DNA of 64,000 bases. It comes from Certhia americana (taxonomy: Eukaryota; Chordata; Aves; Passeriformes; Certhiidae). Under the pieces are notes generated by a model that did no database searches, was not told the origin of the DNA, and saw only the letters and a list, made by a program, of their open reading frames with translations. This document shows positions 53,393 through 64,000 of the stretch, in pieces. The DNA lies in contig CM031858.1 in NCBI GenBank assembly GCA_018697195.1, positions 132,073,241-132,137,240 of the forward strand, written 5' to 3'. A program made the position numbers and the translations under genes. The stretch's first letter is position 1, and each line of letters begins with the position of its first letter.

Positions 53393-56284
53393 TGTCACCA
53401 TCTGTAATAGTAATTACTGTATTTAATTTACCTGTTATGGGAATGGCTTGTAAAATTAGTTCTCACATTTGAGAAGCTGAGATTGTGCAGACATAGAATT
53501 ACTTTCCTGGTGCATGACTGGGAGGAAGTACAAATGACCTAGCATGTAGTGACTGCAGTATGTTTTATTTTAAACATTGCATGTCCCAGGGGAATGAGGG
53601 CTTTAGAAAGCTATGTAAAAACAGTGTGGGTACAGAAAGGAAAATGAAGACAGAGTAGTCAGGTTGCTTTTTAAGGATTGCAGGGGATGCTACTAGTGCT
53701 CCTGGGAATAGATCCCAGAGCACATGCATGATAAAGCTTTCATGATCTCTTTCCTACCATCACTGATTTTAAACAAACAAAATGTATCTTTGGTAGAACT
53801 GTCAGCAGCGTATACAGCAGTGTGTACAAATAGCAGAATTGAAATCCGTTTGTTGCAATAAAGATAAGTACTTCATGAAAATGAGAGCAAACATAACAAT
53901 TATTTGTAGTTAAGTACATTTATTAATAGAGTATGTCATGCATATGGGAAGTCTTATTAGGAGCATTAGTTATTAACTCTAGCAAAGAGGCAAAGTGCAT
54001 CAATTAATACTAAAGAACGACTTCCACATACCATTTTTTTTATTTATACATTGGAAAAATAATTTAAAAAATATATAGGAAATTAGCCTTTCTAAATCAG
54101 TGCAAGTGGCAGATAAATGATAAATTCCAGTTCTTTAAAAATTATCTAATAGTTGGGTTGGTCAACTCCTAAATACCTGAAAATGGTATTTATAAATTTA
54201 GGAAGTTATCAAAGCAGTTGAAATAGTGTAATTAATTTTTTTTTTTAAATACAAATCAGCAATGGTGCTCTATTAAAAAAAATTTTAAAATAAAAATAAG
54301 GATTTATGATAGTAGTAGAACAGGAATTAACTAGAATCTTCAACCATAGTAGTTTCATATGTATATTTTATAATCTTGCCATAACAGATGTTTGGTGTGC
54401 TGTAGTTCCACTAAAGACAATTCCAGTTTTCCTAATTTACTTAAAATATTTCAGGATTTCATCAATTAGATGACAAAACAATAGTATACATAGATGGGAA
54501 GATTAGATGTAGAAAAAATTCTGCTAAATGTGGCACTGACTTTTCCTTTCTACCAAGAAATCATTCTTTAAATGATGGGAAAATGTTATAAGCACTGTTG
54601 CTTTTGATGTTTAGATGCTTTGAATTAATTGTTTTAATAGTTTCATAAAATTAATTTGCAAGTGAACGAAGGTACTTTTTTGAAAAAAAACAAATAAGAC
54701 ATAACTACAACAACAAACAAGGACTTATCAGGTGCACAGTTCCAGTAAAGTGTTAGGACAGGCAAATAGTGTATATGGAGCTGAAGAAGAGGTAACTGAT
54801 GACATTAGGGGGAATGTCATCAATTTTTATGACAGTAAATTCACTGTATCTTTACTACAGCATCTTTTCAGTGAAATGTGGTTTCTGTAAATTGATAAAA
54901 TTTTATCATTGTTTTCCTTTTAAGGTAGCGATTGTGTGCAGTCTAGTAGAGCTACCACTTATTTTTTTCCTTAGATATCTTTCTTTCTAATCCATGAAAT
55001 ATTAATTATGTTAATTTACGGTGGTGGTCACAGAGAAAAACAAAGTTCATACGTAATAATTAGAAACATGTAATTGGAGTTGACTTTGCATTTGAACTTT
55101 TTCCATCTATTACAATTATTTTTTTTGTGTTTCTTGGCTGACTGAACTTGAAAAAAAGCATAAATTGATGGCTTCAAAACTTTTAATCTGCAAACCTCTT
55201 GAAAATATTTGCAAGTTACTTTGAACTGAATTCTTCAGTAGGTAATTGCTTCAAAATAAACGATTGAAGTTTTCAGTTTGTTCGTAGGATGAGACACAGA
55301 GTTTTCTGATACATACTTTTGACAATATAAATATATTGCTGAAGCCACCTGTGGAAGAAAAAATAGAAGTCTTACTAAAATAATGTGGTAAAAAGATGCT
55401 GAAATGAAGCTTTCTTTTAATTTCTAATTTAAAAAACCCTTCTAATGCCTTTAAATGAACACAGTTAACGGTTGGTGCTATTTTTAAGTGTTGTGATTTC
55501 TCAGGACAATATTGACTGCAGGTCACACCAGCAAACACACTGTTTTCATCTTCATATATTGTATAAAGATGCTGAATTTCTTATTGTCCCGTGAGACCAC
55601 AGGGGCCCAGCCCAGTGTACTTTTGTCTACCATTTTCTCCTTGATTCTCAAGACTGGCTCCCATGCTTCTGGGGTATTAGATTAATATGGACTCTTTTTA
55701 TCCATGACTTAGGCCAAAATTTTGAAAAATAAAACCTCATACCAAATAACTTTCCGAGTTTTCCTATGGGAAGGAGAACTTTTCTCCTTCTCGTTCTCCT
55801 TTTATGTTGTCCCTTCAAAGATGAAGACTGTTTCAGACATGGCTGAGGTTTGTGGATGCTCACCAGCCTGCTGTGTCTGGATCTGGCACTGCATCCAACT
55901 GCTTTTACATTACTTCATATTGGGCCAGGTGGTTTCTCCTGGTGGATTGAACATTCTCATGCTAGGCACAGACTCTGTTGTTCAAGTTGTGACAAAAAGG
56001 CCCAACTTCTTCAGTACAAAATCTGACAAATGAGTTGAAGACTATCTTTAGAGAAAACACAACTAAACAAAAGAAACCCCAAAGCCCCCCTGAAATATTG
56101 TATGTTCTTATGCCTCTGAACAGCAAAAACCTATTTTTTCAGTAAAAAATCTGAATTTTTCACATATCTTTCATTGCCTTATTTTCCTCACTTCTTTTGA
56201 GCATTCTTTGAGTTTTGGTCCAGTGTTTCTCCCAGAGCTTTTTTCTTTCTCTGGGCTATTATATGGGAGATTGGTTTTCGTTTA

Positions 56285-56553
56285 CATGGTGAGCTTTTGG
56301 TAGTGGGTTGGACTACAGGGCTGATGTCTGTGAGAACATTCCAGAAGCTTTCCTCATGTCCAACAAAGCCAGTTCCAACCAGCTCCAGATGGACTTTCCC
56401 AAGCTGACTCGATTCTGCCCCTGAACAGTAACAGGTGAATTATTTCTCCCTGTCTTCCAGCGGTTTATATTTTCTGACCTAGTCCAGCTGAGTAAGGGGA
56501 GTGATAGCAGCTGTAGTGGGTTCCTGACACTCAGCTAGGGTCAATCCACCACA
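56285..56553 (+). mobile_element. Endogenous retroviral LTR fragment, sense orientation
   Basis: The first half ('gtgagcttttggtagtgggt', 'gatgtctgtgagaacattcc', 'tcatgtccaacaaagccagt', 'tccaaccagctccagatgga') and the second half ('ctgaacagtaacaggtgaat', 'ctccctgtcttccagcg', 'tccagctgagtaaggggagt', 'agctagggtcaatccaccac') both match LTR segments common in bird genomes. The second half gives the 3' end, terminating near CACCACA at 56553. The promoter and TATA-containing middle that normally separates them appears to be missing, so this is an internally deleted or composite LTR. The left edge is uncertain. No viral genes flank it. Confidence 0.75.
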
Positions 56554-57510
56554 GGGATTCTGTTTCAAGTCCTGTAATCTGTGTGCTCAGTTCCTCTCAA
56601 CTCTAGATGGTGGAGATATTGAAAATTTTCCTTCACCAAAAAGGAGTTTTATTGGCCCTTTAAAGAACTACCTAAATAATTCCGTGATCCAGCTTTGGAA
56701 ACTTTTATGTTTCATCTATTTGCAACCTAAAGAAAACTGTATGGAAGCTGTAGGCACGTTTTTTTGTTCAGCTGTGCACTGCCAATTCCCTCACTGATTA
56801 TTCCTGATAACAATTCCTCATAGGATGCCGGAAGCTTCTCTGGGTAAGCTTCCTCCTAAATATAAGAAATGAAGTGCTAAGTGTATGTCCATAATAATTT
56901 GTTTTTAGAAAATCCATCACCATTCTGTTTCTAGGAAGTTTAAGTGAGGCAGTGGAAAGAGCTGCACTGTGAGCATTGGAATAAGCTTCACTCTGCAGCA
57001 CCACTGTGTTGAGATGCAACATGTAGACTTTTAAAAGAAAGAATTCACTTTTCTAGTATTACAACTTGTAAATAGATATAAGAATATAATAGAAGGAGCT
57101 GCCTCTTAACTGCATCCACATGCTGAAAAAAGTGGGGAGTATTTTCTGGGTATTCCTCGGTTTGAGGAAAATTATATGAAGCACAAAGATTTCTTTAAAG
57201 ACTATGTTGTACATGTTTTTTCACAGTTTGGAGTTAAAATTCCCAATGGATTTCAGTTTTTAGAAATTGTTTTAGAAAAGTTTTTAGAAGTTGTAAAAGA
57301 TTTATTGCTATTGTTTAGATGTTGAAGTATAGCATGGAAATGATGGTTGAGTTATATTTATGAGAGTTTGGGATCAATTTCATTGTTGTTAATTACACTT
57401 TCTGACTTCTGAGGTGGTTTAGACTAAGGCCTTTGCTAGTTTGGTGAAATTAATACCCTACTTTTTATTAAGAAATTGTTTAACCGTTTCCCCTTCTTTT
57501 TAATCACTAG

Positions 57511-57731
57511 GTGACGCTTTTCCATGGACAATTAGTCTGCATCATTTCAGTATATATACTCTTCTTGGACAACAAATGACGCTTAATTTGGTAGAGCCAA
57601 TGGGCTGTACTTCTACTTTAGCCGTGACTTCACAGAAATTGCTTGCTTCAGGGCCAGAATCCAGACACTCGTTTGTCGTCTGCCTCCATGTTGACCTTGA
57701 ATCCCTTGAAATAAAATGCTCCAACCCTCAG
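57511..57731 (+). CDS. VPS13B: VPS13B exon E (221 bp internal exon)
   Basis: This exon completes codon 208 (Gly) and encodes residues 209-281 of the window's segment. The acceptor is ttaatcactag, and the donor is the weak cag|gttggt. The peptide starts DAFPWTISLHHFSIYTLLG, runs through MTLNLVEPMGCTSTLAVTSQ and ends SLEIKCSNPQ, joining VQLLYEL in exon F. I recognise FPWTISLH, LVEPMGCTSTLAVTSQ and LHVDLESLEIKCSNP as VPS13B. The dense alternation of hydrophobic and polar residues (FVVCLHVDLESLEIKC) is the signature of the antiparallel beta-sheet groove that carries glycerolipids. This makes it one of the best-conserved exons in the window. The reading frame is intact. Confidence 0.95.
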
Positions 57732-60700
57732 GTTGGTACATTTAATTGATTTATGAAAGGAAATTAAAAATAACTTGATTTAGGTACAATTGATCTGCAT
57801 TTTCATGAACAGGATCTCTATCTTTTTTTTTTTTTTAACTGGGCCATCAAGATCAAGGTGCTTAGATTGAGATTTACTTTGAAGCTCACTCAACTTTTGT
57901 AATTTAAACTCTTCTCCAAATGTAATAGCTGTAGTATAAATGCATCTTTTGGCTGATGGAATGAAATGAATTGCAGATGTACCATTAAATGCTATGATAC
58001 TCTTCTGCTGTCACCATGGATTCTTATACTGAAGTGGTTTAATGTAATTTTTTTGCTGCATTTTCATGGAACTAACATTTCTTTGAACATAGTGTTTTTT
58101 AGGCAAGAAATGGTATCCTGAAGTAAAGGGAAGAAAAAACAAATGAATGCATGTGAATAAAAGTTACCCCCTCATTCGTGTTTATTAAAAGGAAATTATG
58201 TTCTTAGCTTTTTTCAGAAAGTACGTCTTGTATTTTAATTACATGGATGTATTTTGCTGTAGTCTCAAATACAGTAGGTGTTTAATAATATTAAAAGTGG
58301 AATGGCATTGTTATAAGAGCAACTCCTACCTAAATGTGAGTTGTAAAAAAATTTAGAAATTTTTCTGTTTCTAAGAGAAAAATACAGTCTTTTTCAAGCA
58401 TTTTCTATTAAAGTGTAATTGAGTAATTTGTTTTGCAAACTGTAAGAAAATATTTCCACTAAAAAACTGAAACTCTAAGCTCCATATAAATCATATTATG
58501 AGCATAGTGAAATTTTCAAATGAAGTTGTGGTATGGTATATTAGATCAAATGTTGTTGTCTTAAAGGGTGTCCTTGTACACTGTGATACTATTAATTTAC
58601 TGAAATATTCTAATGACTTAAAGGATGCGAGCAAATTATTTGAGTTTACTAAAGGTTCTTGAACTATCTTTTCTCCTTTACATGTGCCTTACTTGTCCTT
58701 TCTGCATTACTTATGCCAAAGGGAGGAAAAAAAGGCAATCAGTCCTTTTTAACCAGATATCGAAGAATAGAAGATGAAAAATGCAGTTCCATAAATAGCC
58801 TTTGATAGTTACAAATTCACAGTATGAAATTTGATTCCTTACAATGACAGGCTGTATTTTTTCTATAGATGACAGCCTTAAACTAGGTGAAATTTGCTGA
58901 ATTTGTTAAATGGTAGCAAAGGTGAAGTATTATATGACTTATGATTTAATATGAAACCATGTTCTGATGGTTGTAAAGTCAACAGATACTTCCAGTGTGC
59001 AAAATTGCCAGGATGTTGTCTTTGGTTGTAGTTTTCAATTTTGTAGTAATGTGTTATTTTTAAAGTATAAAATGCTGTAACATATTGAGCTTTATGGATT
59101 TTGCAAAGTAGTCAGTGGGGTCCTATTGAGTTATGTGTAGTTTTGCTGAGGAGGCAGTGGAAGCAGTGAGAGGGGGAAGCCTTTTTTAACAAATACTGGC
59201 AGTTATCATTCTCGTCCTACCATTTTTCTTCTCTTAAATAGTGTGTCCTAAAAATAATTGTTATATATACTCAAAAACACTGGGAAAGGAGGAAGGCCTT
59301 ACACTTGCACTAGCCCTTCTCATATAATCAGAAATGCATTTGTAAAATGTTGATGCTATGCATTTGAAAACATGCAGCCAACAAGATAAAAAGGAATCCT
59401 TCAATTTTAATCACTATCAACCAATGGAAAGAAATAAAGTGCATTAAAAATAACAAAATACATGACTTTATATGAAGTTTTGAAATTTTACTTATATGTA
59501 GACAGTGCCATCTTTTTTGTTTTAATGGGGTTTTATTGTGAGGCTTTTTGGTGTGTTTTACTTTTTAATATAACTCCATGAAAATCATGTCCCTCTAATG
59601 AAAGTGTGCCTTTTTGTTTGCCGAACTTATTTATTTTCTCCCTAGTTTCAGAGTGGGATAGAGTATTTTGATCACTCCGTTGGGTGGATGTTACATTAGT
59701 TAGTTACACTAGGACAGTAGTTGAGCTTCCAGCATTGCGTGGAAAAAAACCCAGAAAAATGTAGAAATTTGATTTGGTAATTTAAAGGTTATCAGTGCCT
59801 ATCAGAGTGCCACAGACACAAAATACTTTAGAGCATAATGGAGAGAGCTCTTTGTCACAGCCAGAGTTGTTTGGCTGCAGATTGCTCTGTGCATGAAGGA
59901 AAAAAATGTACTGTCAAGTTTAACCTCCTCTAAGGAAATTTCTGTCAAAAGATTTTATGACCTGCACTGTGTAAACCTTGAAACTTCAGAAGAAAATTTA
60001 AGATGAATTAAGAAGGTTTTTATAAAATTCCAGCATTTCACCTCTTAGGAAAGGACTGCACCATGAACTTTGAGACTACTTCACACATTCTCACGCACAA
60101 GATCAAGTACTGTTTTATATCAAATATAGATTGACAGCAGTGTTTTTCTGCATCTGTTCTGCCCACATAAGAAGCCAGCTTTGTAGAGCAGAAGTGTCCT
60201 GAGGCTCAAAGTTCTTATAAATATGAGAATTTAAATTTTTTATAATGGCAAGTTGGGTATGTTATCCAGCTGTGAATCTGCTTATATATTATTTTCAGGT
60301 TTTACTGACCTTTCTTTATACAGTATATTCCAATATGTTGTCATACAAATTCCATGATTAATGCCTATTTACAAAAACTTGTGTAAATATCTTAGAACTG
60401 AGTCAAACAATGTGCAAGTTAAACAGTGTGTTTCTGAATATTGGAATGACATATGCCAGGAGGCTATTGAGTTTGGGAGTGAATATTCATCCAAAGTCAG
60501 ATCAGTTTCATGTGCTGCATGGGATCATTGTTTTAATACAATTTGAGTGATTAATTTTGCATTGTTAATGTTTCATAAAGTTTACATTTGCCTTTTCCTA
60601 GAGACAGTATCTATTCATATGAAATATATGATAAATTACCTTTGCTTAATTGTTAAAATTTATGTTAGTAAAAGTTTTACAAGACCATGTTATTAGTTAT

Positions 60701-60937
60701 GTTTTTGAGCTATGTGCCATATGTTTATGCAAAGCACAGATTATTTTTTTCAAAGTTACTAAACTGTAAATGATGTTAATTATTTTATATGCAATGTAGT
60801 TGCTTATCAGAACATTGTAAATGGTCAGAAGTTCAGTTCTGCTATATTACAAGTCTCAGTGGAAGACTGTGATGATTTTTCCATCACCTCTTTAAGAAAA
60901 GCTTCATCCTAAAATTAAGTTTTATTTTTTCCTTTAG
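57732..60937 (+). other. VPS13B: VPS13B intron between exons E and F (3.2 kb)
   Basis: This phase 0 intron is the shortest complete one in the window. It starts with a non-consensus gttggt and ends with a strong pyrimidine tract, tttttcctttag. Apart from a 14-base poly-T (57833-57846), I see no recognisable repeat, RNA gene or other feature. The sequence is AT-rich and apparently unique. Confidence 0.85.
57833..57846. repeat. Poly-T run, 14 T
   Basis: An uninterrupted T run on the plus strand, about 100 bases after exon E. Confidence 0.8.
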
Positions 60938-61150
60938 GTGCAACTTCTGTACGAACTGGCTGAGATCACAAGTAAAGTTTGGAATAAAATTCAGAGGAAA
61001 GGAGTTGTATATCAATCTGTATCTTCTGTCTATACTGAAGCCATGACAGGACCTGCTCCTCCTAGTTCTCCAGTTAAAAGTAGTGTTGGTACCATTCCAC
61101 CAGACACCAGTACATACAGTCCATCTGCTGATATTGGAACCACTACAGAG
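60938..61150 (+). CDS. VPS13B: VPS13B exon F (213 bp internal exon)
   Basis: This exon encodes residues 282-352 of the window's segment, 71 whole codons. The acceptor is tttttcctttag and the donor gag|gtattt. It opens with VQLLYELAEITSKVWNKIQ, an amphipathic helix closing the preceding beta module in the manner of VPS13 repeats. It then passes into a Ser/Thr/Pro-rich segment (GPAPPSSPVKSSVG, PPDTSTYSPSADIGTTTE) that is almost certainly a disordered linker with several Ser-Pro sites. The closing SPSADIGTTTE is a sequence I associate with VPS13B. The middle (VVYQSVSSVYTEAMTG) appears to differ more from the mammalian protein as I recall it, as expected for a loop. The protein continues in an exon beyond the window. 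Confidence 0.94.
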
Positions 61151-61663
61151 GTATTTTTATTTCTTAAAAAAATGTAATGTGTGAGTTCTCACCTACAGAA
61201 TGTAGTGGTGTTCAGTCAAGGAAGAATCAGAAAAATCAGAAAGCGGAGTGGAGTCCAAGTGCCGCAATAAGCTAATGAAGAATACTCTACTACTCCTTTT
61301 GGTAGAACAAAAGAGAGAAAAAACCCATTTGTATTGGGCCTATATTTATTATTTGTTTATATTGTTTCTCTTTGAAGAATGTGTATATTTCTTGTGTCAG
61401 AAAGTTGTGGTTAGTGTGTTCAGGTCAAGAAGCATAAGCCAATGTTCAAGTCCAGAATTAGTGGAATAGTAAGTGTTTTTGAAAATACCTGTGATACCTG
61501 TGCTGCTTGTGAGTCGTTTCAAGTAGTCAGCTAGTCACTCTGATGCCTGGGTCAGTAGAGAGCTGCTGCGTGTAAATTGCATTGGCAACCAGGAGAGGTA
61601 CTGGGCTGTGAAGTCTTCCAAGGCTGGCATTGCACCCGGTTCCACCTCCATCTGGCCACTGTT

Positions 61664-61720
61664 GAACCACTCTGTTATTTATGAACCACTCTGTTATTTA
61701 TGAACCACTCTGTTATTTCT
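61664..61720. repeat. 19-bp tandem repeat, three copies
   Basis: Three consecutive units of gaaccactctgttatttat are present. The third has one changed base (ttct instead of ttat). Near-identity of the units points to recent expansion. Confidence 0.9.
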
Positions 61721-62484
61721 GAAGCTCAGTCCATTCCCCTGTCTCAGCTGTCCATGTCTCACGGTGCTTTTGTAGCTCTGTCACATGAGCATTTGGGTGT
61801 GCATCTTCAGATATAAGATTGGCCACTTGGTTATATCTATTTCTGCTTCCTTAATTTGTAACACTGTGTAACTGTCTGGAGCAATCTGGTACCTGATCAT
61901 AATGTCTGTGTTTGTCTGAGACTGTAAAATATTTGAGGCAGGGGGAGGAGTCCTGCACTGTACTGAGGATAGCAGGCTAATTCTTTTATCATGAATGCTG
62001 TGCTAAACTTCACTCATGAGTGTCATTAGCCGAAAGTCACCAGGTTGCTGGTATAGAGTAGAATGGGTGGTCACAGGAAGCTGTGCAACTGCACAGCTGT
62101 AGTATTTGTGGTTTTCTTAGTGTCCCTGTCAGGTTTACAAGTTAAAATAGTGAGATGACCTTTTTTGTGCTCCAGAAGAGAGTCAAAAATGCATCAGAGG
62201 AGTTGAAGGTGTACCAACATATCACATGTATGCAATGCTTTGTTTTTATCATAAATCTATTAGAATGTAGGAAGACTTTTCTGAATGACTGGCTTTCAAT
62301 CTTGGGATAACCCGACTAATTTTAGGGACACCTCATAGAACAGTTCTGGAACACAGGCAGATAGATGTACAATATTTTGAATTCTGAGTGCAACATTTGG
62401 CCAGGATTGGTTTAGCCCTGTGTATAGTTTATATTAATTCCCAGGTCTGGAGAAAATGAAATGGTGATTGCTAGTATATGCATC

Positions 62485-62508
62485 AAACACACACACACAC
62501 CCCCCACC
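62485..62508. repeat. (CA)n followed by C run
   Basis: About eight CA units run straight into cccccc and then accaa. It is a short, probably length-variable microsatellite. Confidence 0.8.
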
Positions 62509-64000
62509 AAAGAGGCAGCTGACATTAAAACATTAAAAGGTGTTTGAGCTAGAGTTCTTAAGTTTTTTCACTACAATGTTTCTAGATTATTTGAATGGCC
62601 TTGGGTTTGCTGTAGATCTATGTGTTCATGATTTCAGTTGTGAAAAATATTGCCATGGATACAAAATCGAAGATAGAGCAATAATAGTAAGGAAACAATA
62701 TGGTCACAAAAATAGTGGTTTTCCCCTACTCACATCAAATTAATTTCTCATTACAATCAGAAACCACCAGCTTTATAAATAACTATTTGTTTTTGATCAA
62801 CTATATAGGCAGCAGTATTTGGAGTACAAGCTGTACTTGAAGCATTACTTGAAACTATTCTGTAATTGTTTTAATCCATATGTTACCAAGATTATTTTGG
62901 TAATATGAGTCCAAGTTCAGTGTCCATATCCTACCCTTTCGCAAAATGATCTTCATCATTTATTTAACTTTCTTTGTAGTCTCACCAAATGTTATATGCT
63001 AGCTAGAAAATTTTTTCTTCTAAAAATTCTAAATTATCTAAATGAAATTTAGTGAATTAGTGAACAATGGACAATATTAGAATAATAAATAATTATATAT
63101 ATTTCTGTAGGTTTCACTTGGGGAAATTTTCCAGAAGTTTGTTTTTTATCAGATTGTATTTTGTTTATATATTTCTATAGTTTTGAGCCTTGCAATCTTG
63201 AAATCTGTCAAACAAAAGCAGCTTTGCTGCCATAGCTGTGGGATTTTTTAAGTTAAGAGATTTTATAGTTACTGTGTTTTGCGCTGTGGGAGACATGATT
63301 ATTTTTAAAGCTTCTTTCAGCTGCAACAGACTTGCTATAAAAGAAGAAAGCAAACTTGCACAGCTGTTTATATCAGATAGCAAAAAAAAAAGGTAATTTG
63401 TTAATGTGATTTGTAAATGATTTATATTTTAAGCTGTGTCTAATTCTTTTCTTGCTGACAACTTGATGTGAGCACCACGGTCTGATGTGGATAAAGCTAC
63501 CAAGGCTTACTGACTTTTAGCCTGGGTGGTGGTAGGAGAGGGAAGCGTGAATGAGAGGCTTAAATACTGGAGGCTGGAAACAGTTAATCATTTTTACCAT
63601 CCCTGCCTTGGAAAAGGCAAGGTAGTACAGACTACAACAGGCCACTTGTTACTGTTTACTTAAGTGCAAACAGTGGTAGAAGTGTTTAGTCCTTGGGGAA
63701 ACTCAGTGATTGAGCAAGAACGCAGAAGTTATTTTGATAAGGCATAGCATTAGTGTGGCCAAACTGTGATCATCCCTGAGCTTTAGGCAGGCCAAGGATG
63801 AAGGCCTCATGTGTTTGGATCTTCCTGATGAACAAAGATAAATTATGGTAAGAAAATAAACTCAGTATATCGGTCAATTTGCAACAATTGGTAAAAGAAT
63901 TAAATTGTATATTTTAGGACTTGGCATGAGAAGTTGTGGGAAAATAGTTCAGGGTTTCTGACTCTGGCTTGATTTTTCAGTAGATCTGGAAACAGAACAG

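Larger units (their letters stand above)
48637..57510 (+). other. VPS13B: VPS13B intron between exons D and E (8.9 kb)
   Basis: This is a phase 1 intron, starting gtaatg and ending ttttaatcactag. It is the repeat-richest interval: poly-T (48867-48884), CR1 fragments at 49030-49256 (sense), 51892-52163 (antisense) and 53180-53392 (antisense), a solo LTR at 49890-50343 (antisense), a second LTR-like element at 56285-56553 (sense) and a TA-rich microsatellite (49708-49755). The stretches between them look unique. The plus-strand ORF at 55722-56033 shows no domain I recognise. Confidence 0.85.
61151..64000 (+). other. VPS13B: VPS13B intron downstream of exon F (3' end outside window)
   Basis: This is a phase 0 intron starting gtattt. 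It holds a 19-bp triplicate (61664-61720), a short CA/C-rich repeat (62485-62508) and otherwise apparently unique sequence. No further exon was recognised before the window ends. In the family the next peptide is expected to begin with Gly after GTTTE, and no AG-preceded frame with that start was seen. Confidence 0.8.

Noticed and set aside
55722..56033. 103-codon plus-strand ORF upstream of an LTR fragment
   Set aside because: No recognisable retroviral or cellular motif was seen, and it is not linked to the LTR by any visible viral coding sequence.
1..64000. Intronic microRNAs known from mammalian VPS13B (miR-599, miR-875)
   Set aside because: By eye I saw no stretch matching their mature sequences on either strand. 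They probably lie in another intron of this large gene. A direct sequence search would settle it.
1..64000. CRISPR arrays, tRNA or rRNA genes, operons, phage or toxin systems
   Set aside because: None seen. The splice-site structure, CR1/LTR repeats and AT-rich introns show vertebrate nuclear DNA.

Overview
The window looks like bird nuclear DNA: about 64 kb of AT-rich sequence holding six internal exons of one large plus-strand gene and the introns between them. The exons encode a continuous stretch of about 352 residues. I recognise it as VPS13B (COH1), a very large VPS13-family bridge-like lipid-transfer protein of the Golgi/endosomal system (mutated in Cohen syndrome in humans). Every exon has AG/GT borders, the intron phases agree from exon to exon, and the joined translation has no stop. 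The avian assignment rests on four CR1 LINE 3' fragments and three solitary LTRs of kinds common in bird genomes. No bacterial, phage or plasmid features are present.

Layout: 1-18910 is intron (upstream exon outside the window), with one CR1 and a GC-richer block at 15440-15960. Exon A is 18911-19020, exon B 27571-27718, exon C 40076-40203, exon D 48402-48636, exon E 57511-57731 and exon F 60938-61150. From 61151 to the end is the next intron, still open at the window edge. The intron between A and B carries a possible decayed coding remnant on the minus strand (about 25440-25955). The B-C intron has a full-length solo LTR (29759-30346, antisense to the gene). The C-D intron has a (TTTTC)n/poly-T tract and other simple repeats. 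The D-E intron is richest in repeats: two LTRs, three CR1s and a TA-rich microsatellite.

The six exons form one reading unit rather than a set of cooperating genes. They cover part of the repeating beta-rich rod between the N-terminal chorein region and the VAB module. They include two Ser/Pro-rich segments (exons B/C and exon F) that look like disordered loops. Exon labels A-F are mine; I cannot assign exon numbers for the species.

I found no convincing new biological system. The items most worth checking are a NAGNAG acceptor at exon B, a weak donor at exon E, the minus-strand pseudogene-like remnant, a strand bias of long poly-T runs along the transcribed strand, and a promoter-region deletion that distinguishes two related LTRs. 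Almost all short ORFs in the introns look like chance open frames.
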